Shown here: in pieces, positions 21,294 to 21,311 of the stretch | How positions within the stretch are numbered: the first letter of the stretch is position 1 | Layout of the letters: each line of letters starts with the position of its first letter | From: CAZNAQ01 sp964585585 | GTDB lineage: Bacteria > Patescibacteriota > Patescibacteriia > Patescibacteriales > JAGXOH01 | DNA length: 21,311 nucleotides | Assembly (NCBI GenBank): GCA_964585585.1 | Contig: CAZPEL010000017.1 | Location: forward strand, 1-21,311 | Reading direction: 5' to 3' | The notes under the pieces: model-generated | The model's database searches: none | Told to the model about the DNA's origin: nothing | What the model saw: the letters and a program-made list of their open reading frames with translations, nothing else | Made by a program: the position numbers and the translations under genes

Positions 21294-21311
21294 GGGACGC
21301 GATCTGTTGGG
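21220..21311 (-). CDS. cysK: Cysteine synthase, C-terminal end (partial)
   Basis: The minus strand reads QQIASQIKSG and then NIAVIFPDRGEKYLSTELF and stop (TTA at 21220-21222). The GE(K/R)YLST box near the end is typical of cysteine synthase (O-acetylserine thiol-lyase), a PLP enzyme making cysteine from O-acetylserine and sulfide. Only 29 codons are in the window; the frame is open to the right edge. This is the only one of the three cysK tails here with an intact frame. It converges with the metallopeptidase gene, stop against stop. Whether it is cysK or the related cysM cannot be told from the tail alone. Confidence 0.75.
   Translation of the reverse strand, partial: QQIASQIKSGNIAVIFPDRGEKYLSTELF
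21256..21293 (+). terminator. Terminator-like hairpin inside cysK codons, copy C
   Basis: ATCCGGAAATATC (21256-21268), loop ACCGC, GATGTTTCCGGAT (21274-21286), then TTTATTT on the plus strand. It lies 37 bases past the stop of the metallopeptidase gene and is the only terminator candidate for it, although the bases are cysK coding sequence. Confidence 0.55.

Noticed and set aside
1..21311. Alternative genetic code (TGA as Gly)
   Set aside because: TGA serves as a normal stop at 6824, 13794 and 21217, and the genes do not need in-frame TGA to stay open.

Overview
The window most likely comes from a Patescibacteria (CPR) genome, Parcubacteria-like. It carries paired small two-helix type IV secretion pilin-like proteins, AT-rich SD-less secreted lipoproteins interleaved with strong-SD operons, extended -10 promoters of the TGnTAAAAT type, and standard stop-codon use. 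TGA acts as a normal stop, which argues against the code-25 lineages. No rRNA, tRNA or CRISPR was seen.

Layout. (1) 1-3360: two tandem cassettes, each a secreted TPR-like protein plus a pilin-like membrane protein with its own promoters and terminators. The TPR cores are near-identical over about 680 bp, while the signal peptides and C-termini differ. (2) 3361-8600: a secreted/lipoprotein block. Three lipoproteins share the same promoter-leader-signal peptide module but carry different or multiplied PsbP/DcrB-like cargo; an M23-type endopeptidase with a beta-rich C-terminus lies between them, and a 59-codon ORF is cut off by one copy of the promoter repeat. (3) 8600-18950: one long operon behind a TTGACA/TAAATA promoter. 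It encodes an HNH/EndoVII-like nuclease toxin, two tandem SUKH immunity proteins, a 946-aa protein with an N-terminal SUKH domain fused to an unrecognised body, a 1238-aa zinc-ribbon/DEAH-helicase/S1 protein, and a DHH (MYG1-like) phosphoesterase with a C-terminal Cys cluster. (4) 18960-21311: an IS-type DDE transposase fused in frame to the SPASM tail of a radical-SAM enzyme, an HExxH metallopeptidase, and on the minus strand the 3' end of cysteine synthase (cysK) running out of the window.

The organising feature is that the last codons of cysK occur three times on the minus strand, at 8604, 18961 and 21220. Two copies are identical over 75 bp and the middle one is degenerate. They fall exactly between regions 2/3, 3/4 and 4/cysK. 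The simplest reading is that the cysK 3' end is an insertion hotspot where modules have accumulated, each leaving a cysK tail behind. No integrase is present in the window.

The toxin/SUKH/helicase/DHH operon is the best candidate for an undescribed system. An ordinary toxin-immunity pair is followed by SUKH-helicase-phosphoesterase genes that look like RNA-processing or defence machinery. All functional statements come from reading motifs by eye; no database search was run.
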